Shown here one piece after another: positions 1-8,179 of a stretch of 12,208 bases of DNA. The notes beneath the pieces are model-generated. The model ran no database searches. It saw nothing but the letters and a program-made list of their open reading frames with translations, and was not told the origin of the DNA. Source of the DNA: JBDTGE01 sp050742975 (GTDB lineage Bacteria > Actinomycetota > Actinomycetes > Mycobacteriales > Jatrophihabitantaceae); contig JBOGDQ010000135.1 in assembly GCA_050742975.1 (NCBI GenBank), positions 1 through 12,208 on the forward strand. The letters are read 5' to 3'. Position numbers and translations under genes: made by a program. Each line of letters opens with the position of its first letter. Position 1 is the stretch's first letter.

Positions 1-1
1 A

Positions 2-706
2 TGCGGCAGCGATACAGCGGCCTGGGCGGCGCTGCTGGACCCGGCCGCGATCGACGCGGCGCGGGCCCGGCTGAGCGCGCGGCCACGCGGGCTGGCCACT
101 GCCGGCCTGCAGCTCGACGGCGACACCACGTCGATGCTCGCGGTGGACGCCGACGGTCGCGCGGTGTCGTTCATCCACTCGCTGGCGTTCACCTTCGGCG
201 CGCGCATCACCGTGCCCGGCACCGGTATCGTGCTGAACAACCGGCTGGGCCGCGGTGCCTACCTCATCGACGGCCACCCGAACGAGGTGCGTCCGCGCCG
301 CCGGCCGCTGCACACGCTCAACGCCTGGATCGTCACCGACCGCGACGGCCGGCTCGCGCACGTCGGCAACACACCGGGCGGGGATGGTCAGGTGCAGTGG
401 AACCTGCAGCTGCTGTCACACCTGATCGACCACGACCTCGATCCGCAGGATGCGGTTTCGGCCCCGCGGTTCACCGTCTCGCCCGGCAGCGACGCGGACA
501 CTCTCGGTGCGCCGGACGAGCTGGTGTGCGAGTCACGGCTGGGCGAGGCCACGATCGCCGGGCTGCGCGAGCGCGGGCACCGGGTGCGCGAGATCGGGGC
601 CTGGCAGGCCGGTGGCAGCGCGCTGGCGGTGTCGGCCGACCACGAGCGGGGCTGCCTCGTCGGCGGGGTGGACCCGCGGCAGGACGGGGTGGTGCTCGGT
701 GGTTGA
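2..706 (+). CDS. Gamma-glutamyltransferase-family (Ntn) hydrolase, C-terminal part, 5' end outside window
   Basis: The frame is open from the left edge and encodes 234 residues: the end of the large subunit, the autocleavage site and the whole small subunit of a GGT-fold enzyme (whole family members are about 500-580 aa). The cleavage site is Asp41-Thr42-Thr43, so Thr42 (bases 125-127) is the expected N-terminal nucleophile after self-processing. Also visible are GIVLNN (75-80), the oxyanion-hole pair Gly126-Gly127 in NTPGGDGQ, and the APRF motif near the end. Residues that bind the gamma-glutamyl group in E. coli GGT (N411, Q430, D433, S462, S463, aligned from memory) are Ala62, Arg81, Arg84, His104 and Thr105 here. 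The fold is therefore clear but true transpeptidase activity is doubtful; an amidohydrolase of the HpxW/oxamate-amidohydrolase kind or an acylase is more likely. The stop overlaps the next gene by 8 nt, suggesting translational coupling. Confidence 0.9.
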   Translation, partial: CGSDTAAWAALLDPAAIDAARARLSARPRGLATAGLQLDGDTTSMLAVDADGRAVSFIHSLAFTFGARITVPGTGIVLNNRLGRGAYLIDGHPNEVRPRRRPLHTLNAWIVTDRDGRLAHVGNTPGGDGQVQWNLQLLSHLIDHDLDPQDAVSAPRFTVSPGSDADTLGAPDELVCESRLGEATIAGLRERGHRVREIGAWQAGGSALAVSADHERGCLVGGVDPRQDGVVLGG

Positions 707-1139
707 GCCGGCCTGGCCGAACGTGCCGCCCCCGCAGGGGCAGTACGTGCCGGCAGTCGTCCACGGCGGGATCGCGGTCAGCGCCGGCATGACCCCGCGC
801 GTGGACGGCCGGCTCACAGTCGTCGGCACGGTCGGTACAGACGTGTCGGTGCCGGACGCGTTCGCTGCGGCAGGGCTGGCCGCGGCGAACGCTCTGGGCG
901 CGATCGCCCAAGCCGTCGGCGGCCTGCCGAACGTGGCGCGGTGCCTGCGGATGACCGTCTACATCGCGTGTCGCGCCGACTTCACCGAGCACTCGGCCGT
1001 GGCGGACGGTGCGTCGGCCGAGTTGCGCCGGCGGCTGGGCGATCGTGGAGCGGTTGCCAGGTCCGCTATAGGGGTGGCGAGCCTGCCGTCGGGCGCACCG
1101 GTCGAGGTGGAGCTGATGGTGGCGGCCGCGGCCGGTTGA
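699..1139 (+). CDS. RidA family protein (YjgF/YER057c/UK114)
   Basis: Encodes 146 aa from GTG at 699, which overlaps the stop of the GGT-like gene (704-706); a purine-rich stretch AGGACGGGG (681-689) lies 9 nt upstream. In-frame upstream sequence is only the shadow of the GGT gene, so this is the best start. The N-terminus has the PPxGxYxPAV block (residues 11-20) typical of the longer RidA subgroups, followed by SAG (28-30), GTVGTDVS (43-50) and the signature ARSAIGVASLPSGAPVEVE (120-138). Arg121 matches the RidA arginine that binds the carboxylate of imino acids, and Glu138 the conserved acidic residue. RidA proteins hydrolyse reactive enamine/imine intermediates and act as trimers in the cytoplasm. 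Pairing with an amidohydrolase and facing an imine-reductase-like gene suggests nitrogen-compound catabolism (inference). Its stop abuts the stop of the convergent gene with no spacer. Confidence 0.88.
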   Translation: MVEPAWPNVPPPQGQYVPAVVHGGIAVSAGMTPRVDGRLTVVGTVGTDVSVPDAFAAAGLAAANALGAIAQAVGGLPNVARCLRMTVYIACRADFTEHSAVADGASAELRRRLGDRGAVARSAIGVASLPSGAPVEVELMVAAAAG

Positions 1140-1931
1140 TCAGTCGAGTTCGGCCATGATCCTGCGCAGGTACGGGCCGGCGGTCCCGCTGGACACCGCG
1201 CGCAGGATGCCGACGGCAAGGTTGGCGATCGCAGCCTGGCGCACCGTGTCCGGCAGCACGAGCCGGTCGAGCCCGTCGACCAATAGCAGGTGGCTGCCGA
1301 TCATGCACCGCGCCACCGTCTCGTTGACGCGGGCGGCAAGCTGCTCGTCGCCGGCGACGACCGTCCCGATACCGGCCAGGGCAGCAGCGACCAGCCGCGT
1401 CTGCTCGAGCGTCGTGCCCGAGACCACGAGCGCGGCCGGCGCACCGGCTGCGATCTCCCCGCTCTGCCCGACCACCTTGCAGGCGATGACCTGGCAGCCC
1501 GGCAGCAGCGGGGCGACCGACGCCGTGTCCAGCTCGGTGGCCAGGTTCGCGACGACCGTGCCGGCCGGCAGGTGCGGTGCGAGCCAGCGCATCGCGGCCG
1601 GAACCTGCTCGGCCGGCACCGCGAGCAGGACCAGTTCGGACCCGGCCGCGGTGGCCGGGGTGTCGAACACGACCAGGTCGGGGCAGCCGTCCGGTCGTGG
1701 CAGCCGGCCACGATGGCGTGAGACCGCGACCAGGTCGGCGTCAGAGGCGATGCGCCGCGCGAACGCGGTCGCCAGCCGTCCGGCTCCGACCAGGCACAGG
1801 CGAGCCGGGACGATCGCGACGCCGCCCGGTGCCAGCGCGTCAGCGGCAGGTGCCACCTTCACACCTGGGCCGGAACCGAAGGCGCCGCGGTGTCCGCCGC
1901 GTGCACGCGATGCGACCATGCCGATTGGCAT
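1140..1931 (-). CDS. NAD(P)-binding oxidoreductase, pyrroline-5-carboxylate reductase (ProC)-like
   Basis: 263 aa from ATG at 1931. A Rossmann fold begins at about residue 44, with dinucleotide motif G49-A-G51-R-L-A54, a second strand ending V68-A-V-S71-R that resembles an NADP-preferring loop, then LVLLAVPAEQV (100-110) and TVVANLATELD (125-135) as in ProC/F420-dependent-NADP-oxidoreductase-type proteins. The C-terminal half is helical with conserved-looking N203-E-T and a final SSGTAGPYLRRIM (247-259) resembling the ProC dimerisation region. Family members reduce C=N bonds or related substrates; the exact substrate is unknown. It is the last gene of the ABC operon, 19 nt after the ATPase gene. 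No good Shine-Dalgarno precedes ATG 1931, and the first 40 residues look nonhomologous, so a downstream start (GTG at residue 24 or 26) is possible. Confidence 0.75.
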   Translation of the reverse strand: MPIGMVASRARGGHRGAFGSGPGVKVAPAADALAPGGVAIVPARLCLVGAGRLATAFARRIASDADLVAVSRHRGRLPRPDGCPDLVVFDTPATAAGSELVLLAVPAEQVPAAMRWLAPHLPAGTVVANLATELDTASVAPLLPGCQVIACKVVGQSGEIAAGAPAALVVSGTTLEQTRLVAAALAGIGTVVAGDEQLAARVNETVARCMIGSHLLLVDGLDRLVLPDTVRQAAIANLAVGILRAVSSGTAGPYLRRIMAELD

Positions 1932-1950
1932 CGCCCGTGCGGCTCAGCGG

Positions 1951-2971
1951 TCACGTTGTGCCGACCTCAGTGTCATCGCTGGCTCCGCGGGGAACCGAGA
2001 CCGGGATCCGCTCGGTCAACAGCAGGCAGGACGCCCGATGGTCTGTGCCTATCGACACCTGGGCAGGAACCTCGATCCGGCAACGCGCTTCGGCCTGAGG
2101 ACAACGAGTGTGGAATCGGCAGCCCGGCGGCGGCGCGATCGGCGAGGGCATCTCGTCGTCGATCAGCTGCGTGTCACGGTCTCGTTCGATCGCGGGGTCA
2201 GGTACCGGAATCGCGGAGATCAGCGCTTGGGTGTACGGGTGGCTCGGCGCCGTGAACACCGCTTCGCATGCGCCTTCTTCCACCACCTGACCGAGATACA
2301 TCACGGCGATGCGGTCGCACACGTAGCGGACCACACCGAGATCGTGGGAGATGAACAGATAGGACAGGTTGAACTCGTGCTGTAGGTCTTTGAGCAGGTT
2401 GAGCAGCTGCGCGCGGATGGACACGTCGAGCGCGGACACCGGCTCGTCGGCCACAATCAGTTCCGGACGCACGGCCAGCGCTCGGGCAATGCCGACACGT
2501 TGCCGCTGCCCGCCGGAGAACTCGTGCGGATACTTCGCAGCCGCGCCTGGGGGAAGGCCCACCCGTTCGAGCAGCGCTTCAGCCTCCCGCCGCGCCGCGC
2601 CGCGACTCTGGTGCTCGTGCACGATCAGAGGCTCCCCCACGATGTCACCGACACGCATACGCGGGTTCAGCGAGGCGTAGGGGTCCTGAAAGACCATCTG
2701 CACCCGCTGCCGAAACGGGCGCAGCTCGCGGCTGCTGAGCGTCGAGATGTCAGTGCCGTCGAACAGCACCCGTCCCGTGGTCGGCGTCTCGAGCCGGACC
2801 ACGGTACGTGCCAGCGTCGACTTCCCCGAACCGCTCTCGCCGACGAGTCCGAGGGCCTCTCCGCGACCAAGAGTCAAGCTGACGCCGTCGACGGCATGCA
2901 CCGTGCCGCGACCGTGGCCGGCGTCGAAGTGCGTCTGAAGCCCCTCGATACGAAGGAGTTCGGTTGTCGGT

Positions 2972-2988
<17 letters not shown>
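1951..2988 (-). CDS. Dipeptide/oligopeptide-type ABC transporter ATP-binding protein (DppF/OppF class)
   Basis: 345 aa. It carries a full ABC cassette: Walker A GESGSGKST (50-58), Q-loop Gln101 in VFQDP, signature SGGQRQR (158-164), Walker B ELIVADE (176-182) and H-loop His215. The MVFQDPYASLNPRM stretch (98-111) and the C-terminal tail with a Cys-rich CRFHTRCPQAEARC block (290-303) are diagnostic of the OppF/DppF branch (oligopeptide/dipeptide transporter C-terminal domain). It would form the ATPase pair with the preceding gene to energise import through the two permeases. Start ATG 2988 has GGAG at 2996-2999 with 7 nt spacing and lies 17 nt inside the end of the upstream ATPase gene, indicating coupled translation. 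All catalytic motifs are intact. Whether the cargo is a peptide or another compound cannot be told from the ATPase. Confidence 0.95.
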
Positions 2989-4005
<1,017 letters not shown>

Positions 4006-4009
<4 letters not shown>

Positions 4010-4920
4010 CGGCGCACGTCAGCCTTCTGCAGCGGGTCCGCGATTACTCGCAGCCAACTGGCCACCACGTTTGCGGACAGAACGGTCAGGGTGAGGAACA
4101 CTCCAGGAATGCCGATCAGCCACCACGCCACCGTCAGGTAGTCCTCACCAGAGTTGAGCATCAGGCCCCAGCTGACCTCCGGGGGCTGAATACCCAGACC
4201 GAGGAACGACAACGTGGACTCGGCGAGCACGATCCGGGCGAACTCGAGTACGGCGAGGGTGATCAGCGGGGATGCCACATTGGGCAGCACATGGCGTCTG
4301 ACCACTCGACTGTTGCGGCAGCCGATCGTCCTGGCCGCCTCCACGTAGGTCGTCTTGCGGACCGATAGCACCATGCTCCGGCCGAGGCGGCAGTACGGCA
4401 GCCACGCGTCCACCGACAGGGCGATGATGATCGTCTTGGTGCTTGCGCCGAGCGCGAACACCATCGCCATCGCCATGAGCAGCGCGGGGAAGGTGAACTG
4501 GATATCGACGATCCGCATCACGAGCGTGTCGACCCAGCCACCCCGGAAGCCGGCGAGCAACCCGCAGAGCGTGCCCGCGACGGCGCCTATCGCGACCACG
4601 ACCGCACCGATCATCACCGAGGTGCGAGCACCATAGATCACCCGGGCCAGCATGTCCCGGCCGAGCTCGTCGGTCCCGAACACGTGCGACATCGTCCCGC
4701 CGTGTTGCCACGCGGGCGGCGTCAGCCGATTCACCAGATCCTGGGCATTCGGATCGTACGGCGTGATCAGCGGCGCGAAGATGGCGGCGAGGACGACGAT
4801 CGCCAGGAACGCACCGAAGATGTACCGCGCGCGGAACATCCGCAGTGGCAGGCGAGCGATGCTGCCGCCGCGCGACCACAGGGTATCCGTCGGGACGTGC
4901 CGCTGAGACAAGGTCGTCAC
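4006..4920 (-). CDS. Peptide/nickel-type ABC transporter permease (DppC/OppC class)
   Basis: 304 aa integral membrane protein. An N-terminal cytoplasmic lead is followed by TM1 (about 33-53) ending in APLITPYDPN, the DppC/OppC-specific N-terminal feature. The HVFGTDELGRDMLARVIYG block (79-97) is a hallmark of the C-type permease. Further membrane segments fall at about 102-124, 142-157, 163-180, 219-240 and 265-290. The cytoplasmic EAA loop EAARTIGCRNSRVVRRHVLP (194-213) is intact and should contact the ATPases. The start is GTG at 4920 (the plus strand reads CAC at 4918-4920), overlapping the stop of the upstream permease as GTGA, with a GGAGG Shine-Dalgarno 7 nt upstream. It pairs with the DppB-like permease to form the channel for substrate delivered by the lipoprotein receptor. 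Confidence 0.95.
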
Positions 4921-5942
4921 CGGGTGACCTCCGCAATCTGCCGCGCTTCCGCCGGCTCCGCACTGGACGACAGGCTGGGAAGCGGCGCGGTTGGTGGTCG
5001 AGCCTTGCGTCGAGAGCCGGCCCCGCGACCGTGGATGCGCGGATCCAGTACCGCGTAGACGACGTCCAGGATGAAGTTCAGTCCGACGATCAAGATGGCG
5101 ACGATCGTGACGTCAGCTTCGATGAGCGGGATGTCGTGATGTTGGATCGCGTTGAACGCAAGCAGCCCCACTCCCGGCCAGTTGAACACGTACTCGACGA
5201 GAACGGTGAAGCCGGCGATGAGCCTGCCGAGCTCCCACCCCATCATGGTGACGATGGGGATGGCCGCGTTCTTCAACGCGTGCCGAAACACCCGGTTGAA
5301 CGTGCCCAGGCCCAGCGCCTCTCCGACCAGCATGTACTGCTGGCCGAGTTGGTCCAGCATCGAGCTGCGAACGATCTGCGTGAGTCGCCCGAGAGGCAGC
5401 GCCGCCAAGGTGATCACCGGCAGCACGAAGTACTGCGGGCCGCCGTACCCGTTCGTCGGCACCAGGTGCAGCCTGACCGCGAACACCAGCACCAACAACT
5501 CTCCGAGCCAGAACGCGGGCATCGAAACGCCCAGCAGCGAGACCGACACCGCGAGCCGGTCCCACAGCGAGTCCCGTTTGACCGCGGCCAGCACGCCGAG
5601 CGGAACCGCGACGACGATCGCGAGCAGGATCGCGAGCGCTACCAGTTCCATCGTGTACGGCAGCCGATCCAGCACGAGCTGGGTTGCCGGCTGCTGCTGC
5701 CAATAGGAGATGCCGAAGTCTCCGTGCACGGCGCCGCGGATCAGCGACCAGAACTGCACCAGCAGCGGACGGTCGAACCCCATCTGGTGACTGAATTGCC
5801 GCACCTCGGCATTTGTCGAGGTGAACGGCAACATCAGCCGAGCCGGGTTACCGAGTGCGTGCGTGATCAGGAAGACCGCAACTTCGACGCAGAAGATCAC
5901 GATCACGGCGAATCCAAGGCGCTTGCCGAGGAACTTGATCAT
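4917..5942 (-). CDS. Peptide/nickel-type ABC transporter permease (DppB/OppB class)
   Basis: 341 aa integral membrane protein. TM1 is near the N-terminus (about 9-29), followed by the periplasmic-type loop with GFDRPLLVQFWSLIRGAVHGDFGISY (55-80), typical of DppB/OppB. Further membrane segments fall at about 98-120, 132-158, 171-188, 229-250 and 277-298. The EAA-loop equivalent is GEALGLGTFNRVFRHALKNA (207-226), which keeps Glu208-Ala209, the glycine and HALKNA, although the usual YVRTARAKGL lead is replaced by YMLVGEALGL. After the normal family end (LDPRI, 299-303) there is an extra tail of about 38 residues rich in Arg, Pro, Ser and Ala of unknown role. Start ATG 5942 lies 34 nt after the SBP stop, with AGGG 7 nt upstream. 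The stop overlaps the next permease start. Confidence 0.94.
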   Translation of the reverse strand: MIKFLGKRLGFAVIVIFCVEVAVFLITHALGNPARLMLPFTSTNAEVRQFSHQMGFDRPLLVQFWSLIRGAVHGDFGISYWQQQPATQLVLDRLPYTMELVALAILLAIVVAVPLGVLAAVKRDSLWDRLAVSVSLLGVSMPAFWLGELLVLVFAVRLHLVPTNGYGGPQYFVLPVITLAALPLGRLTQIVRSSMLDQLGQQYMLVGEALGLGTFNRVFRHALKNAAIPIVTMMGWELGRLIAGFTVLVEYVFNWPGVGLLAFNAIQHHDIPLIEADVTIVAILIVGLNFILDVVYAVLDPRIHGRGAGSRRKARPPTAPLPSLSSSAEPAEARQIAEVTR

Positions 5943-5976
5943 CCGGTCACCCTGCTCTCCGTCCCGTCGGCTCCGA

Positions 5977-7509
5977 TCACTTCCAGGACATTGTCTTGAC
6001 GAGGATCATCGCGTCATAGCGCGGCTGCCAGTTGAGGTCCGCGGTCGTTCCATACACGTTCTCCAGGTTGAACAGGAAGATGAAGTCGGCATCCGAGCAG
6101 CCGAGCTGGTTCACCTGTTGGTACATCGCTCGGAGCTTGGCCGTATCGAGCTCGGTGCGGGCGCTCGCCACCAGGGAGTCGATCTGGGGGCTGGAAGTCG
6201 ACGCTCCGCTACCGGTGCTCTGGTAGTAGGTGCTGAACGTGACGTCGGCGTCGCCGAGCACGTTGTCATGCGACACGAAAACCGAGTCGGGTCGAGCAAC
6301 GGTGGCCGAGTTCTTCTTCGGGAACAGCTCACTGAGGTAAGTGGTGAAATCGGCGAGCTTGACGTTCACCGTGAATCCCACCTTCTCCAGATAGCCGGCC
6401 AGGCTCTGCTCGAGTTCGACGTCCTTGAGCCAACGGTTCGTCGAGTCCCCGATCAGGGTGATCGAGGGATGGGTGTCGCCTGCTTGTGCCAGAAGCGCCT
6501 TCGCCTTGGCCGGGTCGTACGGGTACGGCTTGAGATTCGGGTCGTAGCCGAAGGTGGCCGGACCCATGATCTGGCAGTTCGCGATCGTTCCGAAGCCGCT
6601 GTAGAGCTTGTTCAGCAGCGTTTGCTTGTCGATCGCGTAGTTGGCGGCCTGGCGCACCAACTTGCTCTTGAACGGACCACCTCGGGTGTTGAGGATGAGG
6701 GTCGGGAATTCCAGGCCCGGCACCTTCGCAGCGTGCGGAACCTGGCTGATCTGCTCGGGCAGCAGGTCCGAGACCACGTTGATCTCTCCGGTGTTCAGCG
6801 AGGACAGCCGAAGGGTCTGTTCTGAGATCGGCTGCATGATTGCCTCAGGAATCGAGGGCTTCCCGCCCCAATAATCGGACCTGGCCTTGAGGACGTACTG
6901 CGAGCCCTTGGTGTAGCTGGCCAGCGTGTAAGGGCCGGTACCGATCGGATGGGTGGCGAAGCTTGCCTTCGCCCCGGCGACCGGCGGCACCATCATGATC
7001 AGTGACATCCGCTCGGGCACCTGCGGGTCGGGTGCGGCCGAGGTGATGTCGACGGTGTAGTTGTCGACCTTGGTGGCCCCGTTGATGTCACCGGTCCAGT
7101 CGGTCTGTTGTGTCGAGTACTTCGGGTTGATGATGCGTTTGATGCTGAAGACGGCGGCGTCGGCGTTGAACGGCTCGCCGTCGGAGAACGTGACGCCCTT
7201 GCGTAGGGTGAACTGCCACGTCTTCGGGTCGATGCTCTTCCAGCTCAGCGCGAGCTGCGGCTGCACCTTGTTGTCTGTGGGCGAGCGGGTGAGCAACGCT
7301 TCGGAGATGTTGTCATAAACGGCGAGCGCGTTACCGTCCTCCACGGCCTGCGGGTCGAGGCTTGACGGATCGCCCGCGAGGGCGATGTGGATGGTGCTCG
7401 ACCCTGCGTGGTGCCCCTTCCCGCTTGCGGGACCGCCGGACTGGCAACCGGCGATCGAAATCATGAGTGCCACGCCAACCAGCCCGGCGATGCTCCGTCG
7501 CTTGCGCAT
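5977..7509 (-). CDS. Peptide/nickel-type ABC transporter substrate-binding lipoprotein (SBP family 5)
   Basis: 510 aa. A signal peptide with basic start MRKRR, hydrophobic core and lipobox I19-A-G-C22 predicts lipid attachment at Cys22 on the outer face of the cytoplasmic membrane. Family 5 SBP features follow: DPSSLDPQ (47-54), the signature WQFTLRKGVTFSDGEPFNA (98-116), IGTGPYTLASY (189-199) and the typical SDYWGG (211-216). Length is normal for DppA/OppA relatives, so the protein is complete. Ligand specificity in this family (peptides, nickel, opines, sugars, other amides) cannot be read from motifs. ATG 7509 is preceded by an excellent ribosome binding site, GAGGAG (7515-7520) with 5 nt spacing. 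It is the first importer gene and sits 205 nt after the GlcG/HbpS-like gene; that gap has a hairpin (7536-7555) and motif copies. Confidence 0.95.
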   Translation of the reverse strand: MRKRRSIAGLVGVALMISIAGCQSGGPASGKGHHAGSSTIHIALAGDPSSLDPQAVEDGNALAVYDNISEALLTRSPTDNKVQPQLALSWKSIDPKTWQFTLRKGVTFSDGEPFNADAAVFSIKRIINPKYSTQQTDWTGDINGATKVDNYTVDITSAAPDPQVPERMSLIMMVPPVAGAKASFATHPIGTGPYTLASYTKGSQYVLKARSDYWGGKPSIPEAIMQPISEQTLRLSSLNTGEINVVSDLLPEQISQVPHAAKVPGLEFPTLILNTRGGPFKSKLVRQAANYAIDKQTLLNKLYSGFGTIANCQIMGPATFGYDPNLKPYPYDPAKAKALLAQAGDTHPSITLIGDSTNRWLKDVELEQSLAGYLEKVGFTVNVKLADFTTYLSELFPKKNSATVARPDSVFVSHDNVLGDADVTFSTYYQSTGSGASTSSPQIDSLVASARTELDTAKLRAMYQQVNQLGCSDADFIFLFNLENVYGTTADLNWQPRYDAMILVKTMSWK

Positions 7510-7514
7510 TGTGT

Positions 7515-7520
7515 CTCCTC
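7515..7520 (-). promoter_or_regulatory. Ribosome binding site of the SBP gene
   Basis: On the minus strand the sequence reads GAGGAG, then ACACA, then ATG (7509-7507). It is a near-ideal Shine-Dalgarno and fixes the SBP start. Confidence 0.85.
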
Positions 7521-7535
7521 AGTTCGACGCGTACA

Positions 7536-7555
7536 CGCCTGCCATTCGGCAGGCG
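7536..7555 (-). promoter_or_regulatory. Hairpin in the SBP leader (perfect 8-bp stem, 4-nt loop)
   Basis: CGCCTGCC (7536-7543) and GGCAGGCG (7548-7555) are perfect inverted repeats around ATTC. The stem would form in the transcript running into the SBP gene and ends about 15 nt before the GAGGAG ribosome binding site. No U-run follows on the minus strand, so it is not a classical intrinsic terminator. It may be an I-shaped terminator or attenuator, or a processing/stability element that separates expression of the GlcG/HbpS-like gene from the transporter operon. The structure is directly visible; the function is inferred. Confidence 0.5.
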
Positions 7556-7616
7556 CCAGAGGCACATCGGGATGTCGCCGGGCTGAAGACGCAGTCGCGA
7601 TTTGGTGCCGCTCGCA

Positions 7617-7635
7617 AGGCTTGCCTCAGGCTTGC
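7617..7635. repeat. Short direct repeat AGGCTTGC x2, 11-nt period
   Basis: AGGCTTGC occurs at 7617-7624 and again at 7628-7635, one helical turn apart, in the gap between the GlcG/HbpS-like gene and the SBP gene. A protein-binding site is possible but there is no independent support. Confidence 0.3.
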
Positions 7636-7715
7636 AGGCCGTCAATGCAAACAGTGCACAGCCTCAATCGGTGAATATGTGCAGTTGGTATGGCCGTGCT
7701 GAAGTCCGTGTCCAT
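7626..7715 (-). CDS. Possible small ORF (29 aa) coupled to the GlcG/HbpS-like gene
   Basis: An ATG at 7715-7713 overlaps the TAA stop of the GlcG/HbpS-like gene as TAATG, and the frame runs 29 codons to TGA at 7626. The peptide begins MDTDFSTAIPTAHIHR and contains a CTVC pair (residues 20-23) near an HIH cluster. TAATG overlap is a common translational-coupling arrangement, but there is no clear Shine-Dalgarno, I recognise no family, and the CTVC codons coincide with the candidate operator at 7649-7660. That overlap argues that the DNA is regulatory rather than coding. Confidence 0.15.
   Translation of the reverse strand: MDTDFSTAIPTAHIHRLRLCTVCIDGLQA
7649..7660 (+). promoter_or_regulatory. 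Candidate operator copy AAACAGTGCACA upstream of the SBP operon
   Basis: The 12-mer AAACAGTGCACA on the plus strand is the exact reverse complement of TGTGCACTGTTT at 8173-8184, which covers the start codon of the GlcG/HbpS-like gene. It lies 140 nt upstream of the SBP start, in an otherwise apparently noncoding gap. A related TGTGCAGT stands at 7678-7685. A shared regulator is inferred. Confidence 0.5.
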
Positions 7716-8179
7716 TAGGCCGGGTTCCCGGCAAACGACCCCACGGCGACGTGGTCGGCGAAGGCCGCGAGCGCCGCGGCGCCCACCGCCTTGTCCTGCT
7801 CGCCATTGCATCCGCTCACCCCGACGGCGCCGACGATCTGACCCTCGAACTCGATCGGGAACCCGCCGACGAACACCGCGAACTTGCCGGGGTACATGTG
7901 GCTGATGCCGAACGCCTCGTTCCCTGGCAGCGCGGGGCCGTTCGGCGGCTCGTTGAACTTGTGCGTCGCCCGCTCGTGACCGGCCGCGGTGAACGCCTTC
8001 GCCATCGCGATCTCGACCCCGGTGAGCCGGCCGCCGGGCAGCCGGTGCAGCGCGAGCACGTGGCCGCCGTCGTCACAGACGCAGATCGTCTGCTTCACAC
8101 CCAGTTCTTCGGCCTTGGCCCGAGCAGCGCTCAGCATGGGGAGCGCATCGTCCAGCGTGATCCGGTAGATCTTGTGCAC
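7715..8179 (-). CDS. GlcG/HbpS family heme-binding-like protein (DUF336 fold)
   Basis: 154 aa from GTG at 8179, chosen because a perfect AGGAGG (8185-8190) sits 5 nt upstream; a longer frame from 8254 would add 25 nonhomologous residues. Family hallmarks are the N-terminal TLDDALPMLSAARAKAEELG (8-27), CDDGGHVLALHRLPG (35-49), a KA-TAA helix (61-66) and the C-terminal GGFPIEFEGQIVGAVGVSG (105-123) followed by GEQDKAV (126-132). No signal peptide is visible, so it is cytoplasmic, unlike secreted HbpS of Streptomyces. Characterised relatives bind heme or serve as small sensory/accessory subunits; GlcG lies in glycolate-utilisation operons. The role here is unknown. It is divergent from the PucR-type gene across 133 nt and probably co-regulated with the downstream transporter. 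A 6-bp inverted repeat (7719-7732) overlaps its last codons. Confidence 0.85.
   Translation of the reverse strand: MHKIYRITLDDALPMLSAARAKAEELGVKQTICVCDDGGHVLALHRLPGGRLTGVEIAMAKAFTAAGHERATHKFNEPPNGPALPGNEAFGISHMYPGKFAVFVGGFPIEFEGQIVGAVGVSGCNGEQDKAVGAAALAAFADHVAVGSFAGNPA

Noticed and set aside
1156..2385. Long plus-strand open frame (409 codons) opposite the reductase and ATPase genes
   Set aside because: It runs antisense to two clearly homologous genes, has no family motifs and a composition dominated by Arg/Ala/Ser/Thr; an artefact of high GC at third positions.
4845..5999. Plus-strand open frame of 384 codons opposite the permease genes
   Set aside because: Very rich in Arg, Gln, His, Glu and Asp as expected from the reverse complement of membrane-protein codons; the minus strand encodes a DppB-like permease with all family features.
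7640..7645. TTGACG on the minus strand as a -35 box for the SBP operon
   Set aside because: No acceptable -10 hexamer occurs 16-19 nt downstream.
7719..7732. GCCGGG-TT-CCCGGC inverted repeat as a terminator of the GlcG/HbpS-like gene
   Set aside because: It lies inside the last codons, has only a 2-nt loop and no following U-run; likely codon-driven.
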